Both the position numbers and the translations under genes were made by a program. From contig WBMZ01012189.1 in NCBI GenBank assembly GCA_013400975.1, positions 1 to 64,000 of the forward strand: a DNA stretch of 64,000 bases, written 5' to 3'. The DNA comes from Atrichornis clamosus (taxonomy: Eukaryota > Chordata > Aves > Passeriformes > Menuridae). The notes beneath the pieces were generated by a model. It was not told the origin of the DNA and made no database searches. It saw only the letters and a list, made by a program, of their open reading frames with translations. Every line of letters begins with the position of its first letter. Within the stretch, counting starts at the first letter, position 1. Of the stretch, positions 12,535-26,400 are shown piece by piece.

Positions 12535-15180
12535 ACTTTGTGTCTCAAGGAAGGAGGTCTTACATCCTCCTTTGGGAAAGTCTGTGGGAGATTCAGACCA
12601 GCATTTCCCTCTCAGAGCACGAGGTGCTCCTAATCCTCTTGAAAATATCTTTTGCATACGCGTAATCACTAAATATTGACTGAGCTCCAGTGAGGGCTAA
12701 GCACTCACATGGGAGAGCACAAGTCTGGTTATCCTTCTTGTTCCAGTGCCTGTGAGCAGTTTGTATTAATCACAATTTAATAAAATGCAAAAAAAGTGCT
12801 GAAGCAAGAACTGAAATCCCAACCCAACTCCTGGAATCACCTGCCACTGGAACCATACTTAATCCCCTCATACTCATGTTATTCTATGCAGAGCAGGACA
12901 TAACTCAAAACAAGTCCCACTGATTCCTTCAGTCACAAATCCCTCCCATGTAATGATTACCTTAAAAAAGAAATGGAATTTTGACACAAAGCCTTGCTGG
13001 CAGGACAGGGTTCAGCAAAATGCTTAAATCCAATAACATGAAAGGTAGAAAGAACAAAAAAGAATATTGAATAAAGAGCACAGGTAATACTTTACTACTT
13101 AGGTCTTAACAGAGGTAAATGAATTATTTAATTCAAATGTATATAATAAAAATATTTTTTGCTATAAATCTCTTTTGATTTATAAAAAGTGGGTTCTTTT
13201 TCATTTTTTAATTGGCTATAAAGCATCTGTTTTCCAGCATGAAAACATGATTTGTCATAGCAATTATTGATCTCTACAGGGCCCCTAATGGGACTGGCAG
13301 TCACAGAACCACACAATTTTCAACATCCATAATGCAGCCAGAGGCAATATTTCTGCTTTTACAAGGCACTCTAGCCTCAAGTACCAGGTTGTTTGAAACA
13401 TCATTTCTTAGTGGGAAATAGCTGTAACATACAAGGATTCAAGTTGTCAGTTGTCAACTGATTTTTTTTTTTCTTTAAGAACTGAGTGACATGTACAACA
13501 AGGTTTTTTTAATTAAACAAGTTTTCTTTGTTGCTCAGGAATGGCTTCTAGATGCCTGGATCCAACACAATCCAGTGCCCATGATACCACCTGTCTGTAG
13601 GTCAGAAAGTTCTCCATACATTAACCACTCCTCCTTTATGGTGACCTATCTATCCAAGCTCTCTTATTTAGTTAGACCACATATCAGATCTGAAAAATTA
13701 CAGAATAGTTACAGAAAATTACAAAATGCTGTTAACAGATATGCTACAGGATACTCAGAGAAATTACACCCTCACGCCGTGTCACAAAAGAGTCCAAGAA
13801 TGCCAGCAGTCTCAGAACAGATCTTCAGCCACCATTATGAGTTTCCTTGTCTTACACATTTCTTCTCATAGTCTTAGATTCTTGGACACTTCCAAGATGA
13901 CCTGTAGATATCTTACATAGCCTTTGCCAGTGTCCAGGAAAGTATTTTATGTCCTTTCTCTTCTTTGTGAAAGAGTTCATGAATTTCTGACTATTACACA
14001 ATCCTTTGTTAGAAAAGAAAATTTTTCCGATATGAAACCAAGTGCCCAAGGATTTAGCCTCTTATTACCCTATCAATTACCTTATTACAGAATTTAGTTC
14101 TGTTAGCATATTTTCTAATAAACATCCCTTTTCTTTCTCGGAATACCTTTGCCAGGAATCAGTACAAGACTTTTGCTGGGCTGTCTGCTTTTTGCAACCT
14201 GGTGTCTCAAACACAAGAGTTTCAGCATTCATTGGACTGAGATATGTGTTGCAGCTGTCAATTGTTCTCTGGTCCAAGCAATTCATTCAGGTTTTACTTG
14301 CAACCAGAATCACTGGTTTGAGATCAGAAATCTTTCTATCACAGTGGTAAAATATTCCAGGTGCACTTGAACACAACTATAAAAATGAGAGTCTTACTCC
14401 CTTTCAGAAAATTGTTGATAAAGGAAACAAAACTCAAGGCTGCTTATTTATTCCATAAATAAAGTTCATTAAAGTCTTAAACTCTCAAAACAAGGGATCA
14501 TCTCTGTAACTCACATGAATCAAAGTCTAACAATTGAATTAAATAGATTTGCAATTGCATTTCCACCACCTTTTTCTTTCATTATGAATTTTCGATCTTT
14601 AATACACTTTTTAATGTCAAAGCCCCACCTCTTTTATTATAAAATGAAACAATAAGAAAGCCCAAATCAGTGAATCCCAGGAAGCTGCAGTTTCCCCCTC
14701 TCCTGCACACTTTACCACATGGCAAGTTCACAAAAAACAACTGCTTAATTTATCAGACAAATTTCAAATCAGAAAAAAAAAATAAAAACAAAAGCCCCAA
14801 CAAAAACAAAAGAAAAACCCTGCCTCAGTTCAATTTCCAGCTGATGCAGTGCTATTGTATCAGACCCAGTGTTTCAGAGCATCAGATAAAAAGCCAAAGT
14901 CAGAGCACAACATCTCTTTAATAGCCTAGTAAAAAGGAGTTGTAAATTAGTATGCTTTAGGGATAGATAAAACTATAGCACAGTAAAGAAAGGAGATGAG
15001 TATGATCAGCTGAGCAGGTTCACTTACAGTTTTCCAAGACTGGAGATGCCCTCATTTTTATAGAACTTAGGTTAAGGTTAGAAAGGAAAAGACCATAAAA
15101 CTTGGAGATGACATACCAAACTCTAAGGATGCATTGTGTAGAAAATTAACAAAATCAGACATTAACTATAAGTATTAAAA

Positions 15181-15227
15181 ACATATTAGACATATTAAAC
15201 ATATTAAAGCATATTAAACACATTACA
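15181..15227. repeat. AT-rich minisatellite, 9-10 bp unit
   Basis: The unit CATATTAAA, or CATATTAGA and CATATTAAAG variants, is repeated about four to five times, ending in CACATTACAT. The period slips between 9 and 10 bp. It is a local slippage repeat with no apparent function. Confidence 0.8.
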
Positions 15228-18200
15228 TTTTTTATAATCTAATCTCTGAGAGCTTGAGAATTCCCTCCAGAGCACATGTTTCAAAGCTATCACCAGCTCA
15301 GCAGATCCAGAGACAAATGTCCATTTTGAGAGGTCAGTCAGACACCAATACTTTATGTTAAGTGGTGCCTGACCCATGAGAATACTGAAATTCTTCTGTT
15401 ACTATTACACAACTGATGGTCCCACAGAGGTAGGTGTTTGTTACAAACTCCCCTTGACACCAAGAAGTCTCCTCCGTGATTTTTCTGCTGCCAAATACAC
15501 ACCAGCTACTCTTGGATTACTGAAAGATATCCATTCCACAATAATACTCCACATTCCTAGCTACCAAAACCACCCCATCTAGCTCAGCTGCAATGTACCT
15601 TGCATTTCAAGTGTCCTGTTTTGAGGACAGCAAGAGTAAAGCAGCAGGAGTGTATGCAAGATTGCCATGCCAACACACTGTCATATTTAGATTCACCCAA
15701 TTTACCTCAGAATCCCTTATCATTCCTTTGTTCATCCACATATAACATGCTGAAGAATTATTGAATGGTGGATTTCTGTCGCACAGATTGAAACCAACCC
15801 TCCTGAAAGACTTTCCTGTTATTCTACTTATCAAATGACAAAGCATTAATCCAGTTGAAATGAAAACCTCCTTCCAAATCCTGGGGTTCTGTTTTTAATA
15901 TGCTGAAGATTAAATTTTCAGGAACATAAGGATATCCCTGTTGGAATATTTCTCTAGCATCTTATAGATAAAAGATATTGGAAAGCACACCCCTGCCTCT
16001 TCCTTTACTACCTTTGCATGGAGTTGTTGCCCATGAGTTTGAGTCTGTCTCCACATCCTCCTTTGGCAATAAATCTCACAAGTCCAAGTGCTTTCTTCTA
16101 AGCTTTGAACCAAACTCCTAATAGTTTCATCAATACACTGTAGCTCAAACATTGCAGGATAGGGAAATAACAACTCTGTATTCATTTTACCCATGACCTT
16201 CATGATTTTGTGAACATTGATCATATCAACTTCCAGCCTTATTATCTCCTAGCTGACTTTTTTCCCAGCCTTGTCTCTTCCTTATAAAGTGACTGCTCTG
16301 TTTCCATTAATCATTTTGGCTCCTGTACACAAATGTATTGTGAAAATCATTCTCCACACAGACAGACATAAATAATGCAAGAGTTTCCTCAATATCTCTT
16401 GATCAAGACTCCTCACTTCAGTGCTTGGTAAAAATGGAGATGAATTCTGCTTAGCCTAGCCCTGGTCTTGTGGCAGGATTATAACACTGATTTACCAGAT
16501 AAGGCATAACAAGAAGTGTGACAGGGTCATACCACAGGACAGGAGAACCCTGGACATTTTAAGTCTGATAGAGACCTTTGCCACCTGGTTCTTCCCTTCC
16601 TCACCATACATTTGTTTGGGTAGTTCACCAAATAAATCATCTCCCAATACAAGGAACTCTTACAGAAATAGAGGATATGCTGGTGTTAGGAAAGACAGTT
16701 TTGTTAGGAAGCTACACATGCACAGACTTCATTGTTTTATCAAGTGTTTCCTGCTCTCGTTTTACTTTTTTTTGGTTTTCTCCTTCTTTTACGAGATTTT
16801 CCTCATTCAATGTCCTGAAGGAATCCAAAAGGCTGTGGACACTTCTCAGAAGTACTTTTAACTGAGGTCACTTCTAACCAGAGGTGAGGTTAACAATAGT
16901 TCTAAGCATTTACAAAATTAAAGCCTGGCTCCAGAAGTGTCAATGTAAAAAAACCAAAACCTGGTGCACAGAAACTGTAAGGAAAGCACTGTATCTCTTG
17001 AATTTTGGGTATTGGAATTTACAGGATTTTAATTTCCCTATTCTTTAAATGGCAAAGTTTTAGACCTATTTTAAGTGCAGTGCTGTATTAGGTAAAACTG
17101 TGTCCTTATACATTTTCTCCACATGCCAAGAGAAGGATACTGCCCCTTATCACCACTACTCCTCTGAAAAAAAAGAATTCTTGTCTTGCAGAATTTGAAT
17201 CGCAGCAGACCATCTTGTGCTTTTCTTCTTAATATATATAATTTTCTCATTGCTTTAAATGACAAAAATCTGAATGGTAGCTATGCCTCATTTCAAAACA
17301 AATAAGGAATCATTTCAACTGTCAAAAAGAAAATGCAAACCATTACTTTCTTTCAAGCCTGTAAACTGAATTTTCGTAACAGCAGAGTTGCATTTTAGTT
17401 TGTCACAAATATCTTTGCAGAAATATGTCTATATTTATACATACACAATTTTGGGGTTTAGATTCAAATGAATACACCATTACTGATGGTGCTTAGGCAG
17501 AAGATCAGGGCACCCATCTCTCTGAGAATGCCTCTTCAGAAGCAGAAGCAGCACTGGTTATGTTCGCCACCCTGTAAACAATGTCTCTATAATGACACAC
17601 GCATGAAAATGTTTCTGATGAAATAAAAATCATCAACTTTCTGCAGAAGCTTTATGTCAACTGAAGCAACTATTTCCATTTTATCTGCATTTCAGACTAC
17701 CTGTTAGCATATTCTTGTACACCTAAACTCCACCAACACAACCAGTAAAAAGAATTTGGCTACTTATTACTGGGAAAAGGTGCTTGTTCTTATGTACTTT
17801 AGAACTTTTCTTGCACAAATTCTGCTTCCAGTAACCAATTTCCTAAAAAACCTTCTTGCCAAAAGATCAAGCTGTGCAGTTTTATTCAAGCAAAAGTCCC
17901 TCTGAGAATTCTACTTGATTAAGGACTGATTAAAGACTGCACATTAAGACCGAAAAGCTAAAATTTTCAAAACATGCAGAGAGTTTAGATATCCTTTTCC
18001 CACCAGTTTTAATCAATGATCTGCTTTGAAAGCCTCAGTCCTCTTGTGTATTGGATTAAAAGAGAAGACCCAGCTACTGAGGCAATTCATAACTGAATCT
18101 CCAGACTTAAACAATGCCAAATACATAAGGAACTGGCCTAAAGGGACAGGGCTTTCAGGAGTGTTTACTCATGTTCCTCATTGAATTTGATGACAGAATT

Positions 18201-19526
18201 TCCATTAATTTTAATGGAGCAGAGTTCAGACATTTACTATGCTTCTACGGTATTAGCTGATTTATAATGGCTATCTATGCCTCGTAAGAAACATCTTCTA
18301 ACTTGTCATTTCACTCCACTCCTACCCTTGGTTTACACAGCATTTTATAGGCCAATATATATCACAATTTAAAATTACTGATAGCAGAGCAGTATGAATC
18401 CCTAATCAATTATTACCTCTATCAGAGCTGGCTTTTGTGCAAAGCCACTGATTGCACAACCACACAGAGCCACCACCAGCTGAGCACCCATACTGTCTAA
18501 CAATATGAAAATAGTTAGGTTTGGCAAGAGTTTTTTCCTGGTGCCTCACACAGTCATCTAGACCTCTGCTACCCTACAAGCAAAACCTACTCCAATTCCT
18601 GATTTGAACCTATCTTCATGTATTCTTTCATCCAACCGTGAAATAACTCAAGTGAAACCAAAATTTCAATCCCAAATGCTCCCATGGTAAACAAACAGCA
18701 CGTCCTTGTTTCATTTTGTACCCTAGAGGCAAAATCTATTTGACACAGTGTCTTTAAAGAAATGTTGTTTCCTGGCCTTCTAGGTTCATATATGTTAAAT
18801 AACAGCAGATTCTGAGCCAGGGCTATCAAAAGCTGAAGGAAAATTGGCAGAATTTCCTTTTCCAGAAAGCATTACCACACTTTTCTCCTACAGGAATCTT
18901 CTTATTCTAAGATGGGTCGTAAGAGTTTACATGCAAACTTTAGCACTTACACAACAAACAGCAGCAAAGCAGATAATCCCACCCAGCCGTTCATGAAGGA
19001 CAAATCACACTTCTGCAATCATCCAGCTGTGGAGAGCTGCAACCAGCATTCCTCACAGACATCCCAAACGCATCCCAAATGCAAAGTGCTGCTCTGGAGC
19101 ACTTGGGCCTCACGTGCTGTGTGTCATTTGTAGCTAATTTGCACACACACACCTGGGTCCTGGAGCCAGAGGTGTTGCAGGTGTTACATCTGTACAGCTG
19201 TGGGAGAGGCACACGTGGCACCTCTTTCCTGAGTTGCTCCCAGAATAATGGAACTGAGCTATAAAAAGCTGACAGACTGTACACAGCGCTCTACTGAAAG
19301 CAACACACAAGCAGACCTAAAGACTAGATAAATATTTTTGCATTTTCTACTAGTCATAAGCAGCTCATAGGACAGTGATATTCTCTCCTTAAGATCTTTC
19401 CAAATTCTGGATGAATGTGATGACTCTTAGGTATTTTTGCTTTTTAGATTGTGATTGCAGCTGGTATAATTTTTTTTCTTTTTGTAATCATTACCTTGCA
19501 GAAAGAAAATGAATTGATTCTCTTAC

Positions 19527-19575
19527 CTGAACATGTTACAATCAGTCACTGGATCACACCTCCGAATGAAGAGCC
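19527..19575 (-). other. Exon-like segment, unidentified
   Basis: On the minus strand a long pyrimidine-rich stretch (plus 19578-19612 is purine-rich) ends in CTCAAG at the acceptor side. A 49-bp segment follows, then CAG/GTAAGAGAA, a near-consensus donor. One frame is open throughout and reads LFIRRCDPVTDCNMF, with two cysteines, flanked by split codons (two bases at each end). I do not recognise the protein. Short open segments bordered by splice-like sites also occur by chance in 64 kb, so this is a candidate only. Confidence 0.25.
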
Positions 19576-22500
19576 CTTGAGGAAAAGGATATAAAAAAGA
19601 GAAAAAACAAAGGGGTTAGTGACTAGATTACAATTCTAAAAACCAAGCAAGTTTGAAAAGCTTTCTGTGAACTATTTAATATCTCTCAGCTCTGTGACAT
19701 CAGCTTCAACTCAAAATTTTACAAGACCTGGCTTACTTGAGCACAATTTTAAATGAGGCTTTTTAGTGACTTCAGCAGTTTGGGGTCAGTCATTCCACAG
19801 CTACTTAAGAAGCAAAACCACAAACTGTGGCCAAAAGTCCCTGAATAAACCCTGAGATACAGGCACAGAGATAAAAATGTAATTTCACCAGTGTACATCC
19901 TAACATGCAGCATCATATATCCTTACAGATAGCTTTCAGAGTGACACAGAGCTTTACATCTTTTAAAGATGCTGTTGCCTTCTGGGGCTTTTTCTTTACA
20001 CAGCTGAAGTGGCTTGAAGTAGCATTCATTCATGCACAGCTGTACCAACCATCCAGGAAACATAAAAAAGTGGAATATTTTCATACTACCTTCTCTTATA
20101 CACATTCAAAAAAACACACTTGGCTAAAAATTATGCATTTTTCAACGCAGAATCCTTTTTTTAAAATCATTATCAGTGGGTTTAATTTCTTTCAGAAGTG
20201 TACAGATTTCAGTGCTTTTTATATCAGCAGTTCAGTTTCAATATACATTTGTATCAGCCTTGATGAAGATAGTTTGAAATATCTGCATATCTCATCCAAC
20301 TCTAGTCAGTGACAAAACAGCACCATTTCCTTTTTGTCTGCTCTACCCTATTTATTAAGGAGTTTGTCTAAACAGTTGTTTCACCATATTTATATATTAA
20401 GAATTATCTACTCCATCATCCTTTTCTTCCCTGCTGTAACTGCAATACCACTCGTACTGCTACTAAAGAGGTTTGTGGCTCCTCTTGCCCAAAGTTTATA
20501 GAGAGAATCAGTGCTGACACTTGCATACCTCATAAAGCTCAAGGTATGCTTAGAGAGCAAGAGCCTTTGTGCTTAAGGACAACTGTTCAAAAAAGGAGAG
20601 TGGCTGCACCCACACCTCTGGGGAACACAGTCACACTTCTCTGGTCCCCTGTAGGTCCTTCACACTCTGAAACCCCTTGGCAAGCTCACCCCTTACTGCG
20701 GTGGAGTCACCCTACAATATTGAGGGGCTCATGAAAAGAAAAGTCTCTTACTGACCTGAAAACAGGCTCTGTTTTATAACTAATCTACCCATACCTTACC
20801 TGTGAAACAGCTTTACTATCAATGACTTCTTAATGGATGGACTTTCTATATGATTATATACAGAACAAAATTTTCACTCCAACTCATTTCTGGCTATCTG
20901 GAAGCCACCATTATTCTACACACCATGAACTGCCAATGAGGTAAAAATCCTTCTGCTAAAGTTCTACTGCAAGTTTTTAGTGCTTCCTTTTTGCAACCTG
21001 TGCATTCTAATAGCATGTATTCCCTTTGTGTTTTCGAGAAAAGACAACACATTAAATCAAACTCCCAGCTCTGGAACTTGATTATGTCCCCAAATCACTA
21101 TTTGTCCTGAACTGCTCCCTCCCAGCAAAACAAACCCTGCTTGAATTAAATAATTTTTCTTGTCTTGCCTGGGATAACAGCGTCTGTTTCTCCATACAGT
21201 GCTGCCCTGACAGGCTTGCAGGAGCATTTGTGTGCCAACTCCTAAAGCACTCCCCACTTAATACTTTAGAAGAGGCTATTTCAGCTGTACTTGTGTTTCT
21301 GACATTCCTGTTAGCACCTAAGTGTTCCATGAAATTTTCTGAATATTTAATAGCAGGAAAAGGTTATTTGCTCCTGGGCATTTTAGGAGGTCCATATGAG
21401 ACAGGGAAGCACGAAAGCAGGTTATCCATGATCAACTGGAAAATGGGAGCCTCAAGTCTTTTCTCTTACCTGTTATTTTCCCTATTTAAGCTCAAGGATA
21501 CAAGACACTGGATAATTTAGCAATATTGTATTTAGAAAGATGAGAGATGATCTCTCTATATATATAAATGTGTGATTGGCTTGTTAAAAAACAGCAATCA
21601 CCCATTGAGAGTGGCTTTTTAACCAAAAACAGGATGCTTTAGCAATCTCAGCTGATACAAAAACATAAAAGTTAAATCTTGGTAAGTTCAAAGTAGTTAA
21701 GAACTCTTGCCTTGCCTTAAACACTTCTCAAACTCTCTTTTAGCAATAACTGTAAAGAAGGGATTCTTCTTGCCGCAGATATAAAAGCATGAAAGAATGA
21801 AAACAGTTAAGAATAGGTAGCTTCAAATGCAGGGAAAACAGATTCAAATTAAGTAGTGAACACCTCATTCCAAGCACACCAGGAAAGCACTCTGAGAGAG
21901 ACATGAAACCAACACCCAGATTTTCTTTCACGTCTGAAGCTGATCAAAGCTGACTGTACAAAGCTACATGTAAGCTAAGTGGCAGAAGATTAAACAATGC
22001 CCAGAACAAAAGGAAACGCTTTTTTCCCTGAGCCACTTTGTCTGACCAGAACATTATTTCATTAAGCCTTTTTCCATTTTTCCATCTTCTAGTTCAATCA
22101 CATCATTGCCAGAGTAACCACCTGAAGCTGTGCCTGCACAGCAGCCTGGAGAGCCTGATGCCCTTTTCACAGCTCAGCTGCAAATCATGCACCTAAGACA
22201 GCTTTATGATTAGGTGTGAGGGAACGATGAAGAGAGACAACTAATATATCCATATTTTAATATGGATCTGAGGTACCTAATGATAACAACATGTTGATTT
22301 GAACAGCTACTCACTTCAATCTTCTAATTTACTGGCTGATGGAAGAACTAATTTATTTTATGCAAAAATTCAAAGGAAAGTTCAAGAAGACAGCCTGAGA
22401 AGCATTCTATAAAAAGATACCTACTTTCACATGATTGACACTGCTGCAGCTATCTGCAAGGCATTTCCAACAGCTATTGATTTTGTTGATGTAAGTGCAA

Positions 22501-22909
22501 TTCATAGGTAAATATTGCTCCACAGAACACACTGTTTATAGAGTTTTCTATGAGACTAAGAAGAAAAAACTTTTTTGATCAAGTAAATGATGTAGGAACA
22601 AATGTTTCTTTGGAAAAACTGACAATATTTTCTTGTGTTTGCCTGTTTAATGGAAATATGGAACTGATTAGTGAAATAAGAAAGTAAAAGCATTTTTAGA
22701 GAAAGTGAAGATGAACTTCACTGAAAGTGAAGAGATTTACTTTTTTTCCCATAGAATATGAAATTTAAGACCTCCCAAAATGTGTATGGGGGGAAAAAAA
22801 TACAAATTTATGTAGGGAATTTGTTTCTGGGGAATATGTGATACAAGAAGTTGATTTTTCCCTTTTTTAGTTGTCTCTTGAACCTCTGGAGTGGAACATC
22901 ACTACATTA

Positions 22910-23456
22910 GGAGCTGAATGAATTCCATGTTTTCATAATTGCCGCCCTGGCCGTGTCTGTGTGAGGGGAGGCATAGCCTGGCCCCACAGCCACGGGTGGC
23001 ATCGCCTTGGAAAAAAACATTTTAAAAGGGGCACCAAGGGGTGAGGGACAACTGTGAGAAGTGGTCCTGACACGTGGTGGTCGCAGGAGCCAGAAGAGAA
23101 GGGATGAAGCAGGATTCACCAGGAATTCCTCTGTGGACAGAGCTGGGAGAGCATGGGGGAACTGCAGAGATGAACCATTGTGGTTCCCACTGCCCATCTC
23201 CCTGCCCTGCTCAGCAGAGAAGTTAATGCTTTAATCTCTCTTTTTTCTCACCATACAAATCAATTTGCATTGCAAATAGCTTAATTTCCCCACACCGAGT
23301 CTGTTTTGCCCATGACAGAGATGGGTAAATTCTCTCCCTGTCCTTATTTTGACCCAGAAGGTTTTTCCCCATCTTTTATTTCATGGTTGTGTTGCGGAGG
23401 AGGGTGAGAGAGCAGCGGGGTGGAGGCCAGGCAGCCAGCCAAGGATACCCTCCACA
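22910..23456 (+). mobile_element. ERVL/GGLTR-type LTR, 3' portion
   Basis: The right end matches the well-known avian ERVL-type LTR terminus in order: TTAATTTCCCC, then GAGTCTGTTTTGCCC, then CTCTCCCTGTCCTTATTTTG and ACCCA, then a GAGGAGGGTGAGAGAGC-like segment, then CAGCCAGCCAAGG and the terminal CCTCCACA ending at 23456. The upstream GC-richer part (to about 22910) carries weaker similarity, such as TGAACCATTGTGGTTCCCAC before a CCATCTCCCTGCCC run. The family's usual AATAAA polyadenylation signal is degraded here. No gag, pol or env sequence follows, so it is an old solo LTR or the remnant of one. The left end is uncertain and no target-site duplication was found. Confidence 0.75.
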
Positions 23457-26400
23457 GACAGACTGAGCTTGTGCTTTGGATAAAAAGGAACCTCAGATCC
23501 ATAGGAAGCAAAAAAGTTAACAGAGAAGAGCTTAAATCCTAACAACAGTAGGAGAGCTCTCTACCTGCACAGATGTGTGACCCAAAATAACCTTATGAGC
23601 CCAAAGCTCTCAGGCAGGATTCATCTAGGTGTCCATCTCACATATTGCTTGAAAATGCTGCTCTTCCACAGCAGAGCTTCCAAAAGACTTTTTTTTTCAA
23701 AGAGCGTGTTCAGATTTGTCAGGAAGGCTGCAAAGTCACAGCACCTAGGAGTAAAGAAATCTCCCTCATGAACAAAATTCATTTTAACATCTGTACTACA
23801 CCTTTCAAAAATGGAAATTTAATCAACATTCAGAATGATGTGCTGAGAGCTCTGGTTAAAAGCAGTAGCTTACATTTTGTTTATTCTTGTTTGTTTGTGG
23901 TTTTTTCTTCCCCACAGAAATGAGAGCCATGTTAAGGGTACTGTACAAGTATCTTTTGTTCACTTTGCTTCCTTAAGACTATTTAAACAATATTTTATGT
24001 AAGATTATAGTTGTCACGTACATAACTACTCTTTATTGTTTCAAAGCACTTAACATCAGTCTTGCTTTGGAATTCAGTGCTAAAACTCCCACCGATATCA
24101 CTATCAGCAGAGCAGGACAGGGCCAGCCAAGGTTTGAAATGTCTGTTCTTACTTATCCAGAAGTTAATTTTCTACCATAGTGCACAGCAATTAAAATTGA
24201 CAGCATAAATACCTGTTCTAAAGGATAAATTAATAACTCCATTAGCCCTGATTTACTTCCAGGGGGAGTGACCACTCTCTCTTTCCTTTGAAAGGCAGCA
24301 GCAAGTCGGGCAGGAGGCAGGAACGCCTCACCCAGGTCTGTAACTGAACACACAGGCAGGGAACAGCCTCCAGAGCTGCCTCTTTGGGGACAATTTTAAC
24401 ATGCACCCAAAGCCATTAAGAACAATTTGCAGAGAAAGCCACTGACCCTGAAAGTTAGGTCCATGATTAAGTATATTGTCAGTAATTGCATTTTAAAGTA
24501 ATGTTGTTAGTATGAAATTGCACCTAAAACCAGGCACATGTGCCAGTCTGAAGATGTGGATGCTGCCCAGAAGAGACGAGTACTTTTCTTTTGTTCCTCA
24601 TTATACAAAATTCAGACAAAAAGACAATTCCTGTGAGGGAAAAATAAAAAGTAATCCAGCTGCCTTAAAGGCACAGCCCTTTATTAAAAATGTAAATGGA
24701 AACCCAACTGCCCGTGTAACCTTTACCTCCCACTACTAAAGTATCTGTTAAGCTGCTGTCTGAAGGAATAACCAAAAGGCTTGCTTCTCACTTACTGAGT
24801 GGCTGACTAGCAGTGCATTCCCTTTCAGTCATTGTAATTGCAGTGTTGGGGGGGTTGGTTCTTCTTGGTGGTGGTGGTTTTTTGTTGTTTATTTTTTTTA
24901 AACAATGCAGAAGGATAGATATGTCAGACACATTAGAGAGCAAGCTCTCTTAGAGTAATGCTTGCATGACTGTTTCAAACTTAATTTTAATTAATTGACT
25001 ATATTATACTATAGTAGAATGACAGTATGAATAAAATATAAAGTATTCTTCTCATGTAGTTCTTTTTTAAAAAAAATGTGTCACACAACAATGGAAGAAT
25101 CAAGTTTAAGAGTTATGCTCAAAGCTTGGAATACTCCTCTTAGAGGTAACATGGTCCTCTGGACTTCGTTCCCTATAAAATGCAAACTCAAGAAATAAAG
25201 CACATTGTCAGTTCTTTGGTTTATGTATTTTGGCTTGAGGTTATGCTGTCCCTGGGAAAAAAATCATGTTTCATTCTGCACAGACTGGCAAAATAACAAG
25301 TGGTTTTGTATTTGATTTGATGTTTTAATGGATAATTAATCCAGATCAGATGTTTTAAAGCAAGGAACTCTTATTTCAGCTATGTACTCGATCTGTTGAC
25401 AAGACAGTATTCTAACTAGGCTTCCCTGGAAAAAAAGTCATCCTGCTGTGCTGACACATTAAAAAATCCAAACTTTCTACCTACAGAGTTGCATTTTACC
25501 TTCCAGTTTTTAAATATTAGCTCTGAAGTGTTGTTACACAGATGAATATCATAGCTAAATTTATCACAAAATAAAATTACAAACACTAAAATACTTGAAA
25601 CATATTGTTTGTGTGAAAATGCTAGGAAAAATAAAATGTATTTTTGGAGAAAAATGTTGTCTCATTTTATTGTTTTACTAATTTACAAAGGGATACAGTT
25701 GTATAGCATGAGTTGGCAGTGAGAAAGCTGTCAAACAGATTTTTTTTCTTTTTAATCAACAACTCAAAAATTGATGCTAAAAGAATTTTCCTTAAAGAGT
25801 AATCACAGTGGTAGAGAAGATATTTTGGCTAAATAGCTTAGGATCTACTCCACTGGAGTTATGCAAAGTTGACAGTCACTGTATTGGGCGCTCTACGTGA
25901 CAAGTTATTGCGACGGGGATAAAACAGCGAGAAAAGGCAAAGCAATTAATTTGCAGTCAACTTCTTCTCTTTGCTAATATGCATCTGTGAAAGGAAGGAA
26001 CACAAAGGAGGAGGACAGACATTCAGAGACAGATCCTGTGTGCGACCGTGCCCTGGGAAACAGACTCTCTTCATTGTAAGCAGAGTTCCCACTACAAGAG
26101 AACTTTCCTCCTTGGCTGGGTTCCCCCCGATGGAAACGTGACAAGAAATAGGTGAATGTGTACAGATGATGTTTGACATCACTGAATTGCAAGTTATTCT
26201 CTGTAGGATATCAAGGAGGGAAAAAAACCCCATAGCAATTATCCATTTTAAAAGTAGGATGTTGTGACCTATTCAAACAATGAAACAAGAACAGAGAGGA
26301 TAAACTGCCACTTTGTCTACATGAAATAAATGTCAACTCAGATTCAGAATCACTAACAGTTAATGCTGAAAGGATGTTTCTTGAAATAACCAGAAGTGCA

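Larger units (their letters stand above)
12535..22909. other. Unique non-coding sequence, 10.4 kb
   Basis: AT-rich sequence with no recognised gene. The longest open frames are 135 codons (19905-20312, plus) and 126 codons (13491-13871, plus). Neither resembles a known protein, and both have composition expected of translated AT-rich non-coding DNA. One 49-bp exon-like segment lies on the minus strand at 19527-19575. Other contents are the AT minisatellite at 15181, an A/C-rich tract near 14776-14820 and a 20-bp near-palindrome at 22248-22267 (9-bp arms, 2-base centre). Confidence 0.5.

Noticed and set aside
13303..13325. TCACAGAACCACACAATTTT, resembling a minus-strand CR1 end
   Set aside because: Only the octamer-like part fits; the sequence that should follow (GGTTGGAA-like) is absent.
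13491..13871. 126-codon open frame on the plus strand
   Set aside because: No domain, no conserved-looking motif and no transcript context.
19905..20312. 135-codon open frame on the plus strand
   Set aside because: Rich in Phe, Ser, Ile and Lys as expected from translated AT-rich non-coding DNA; no family resemblance.
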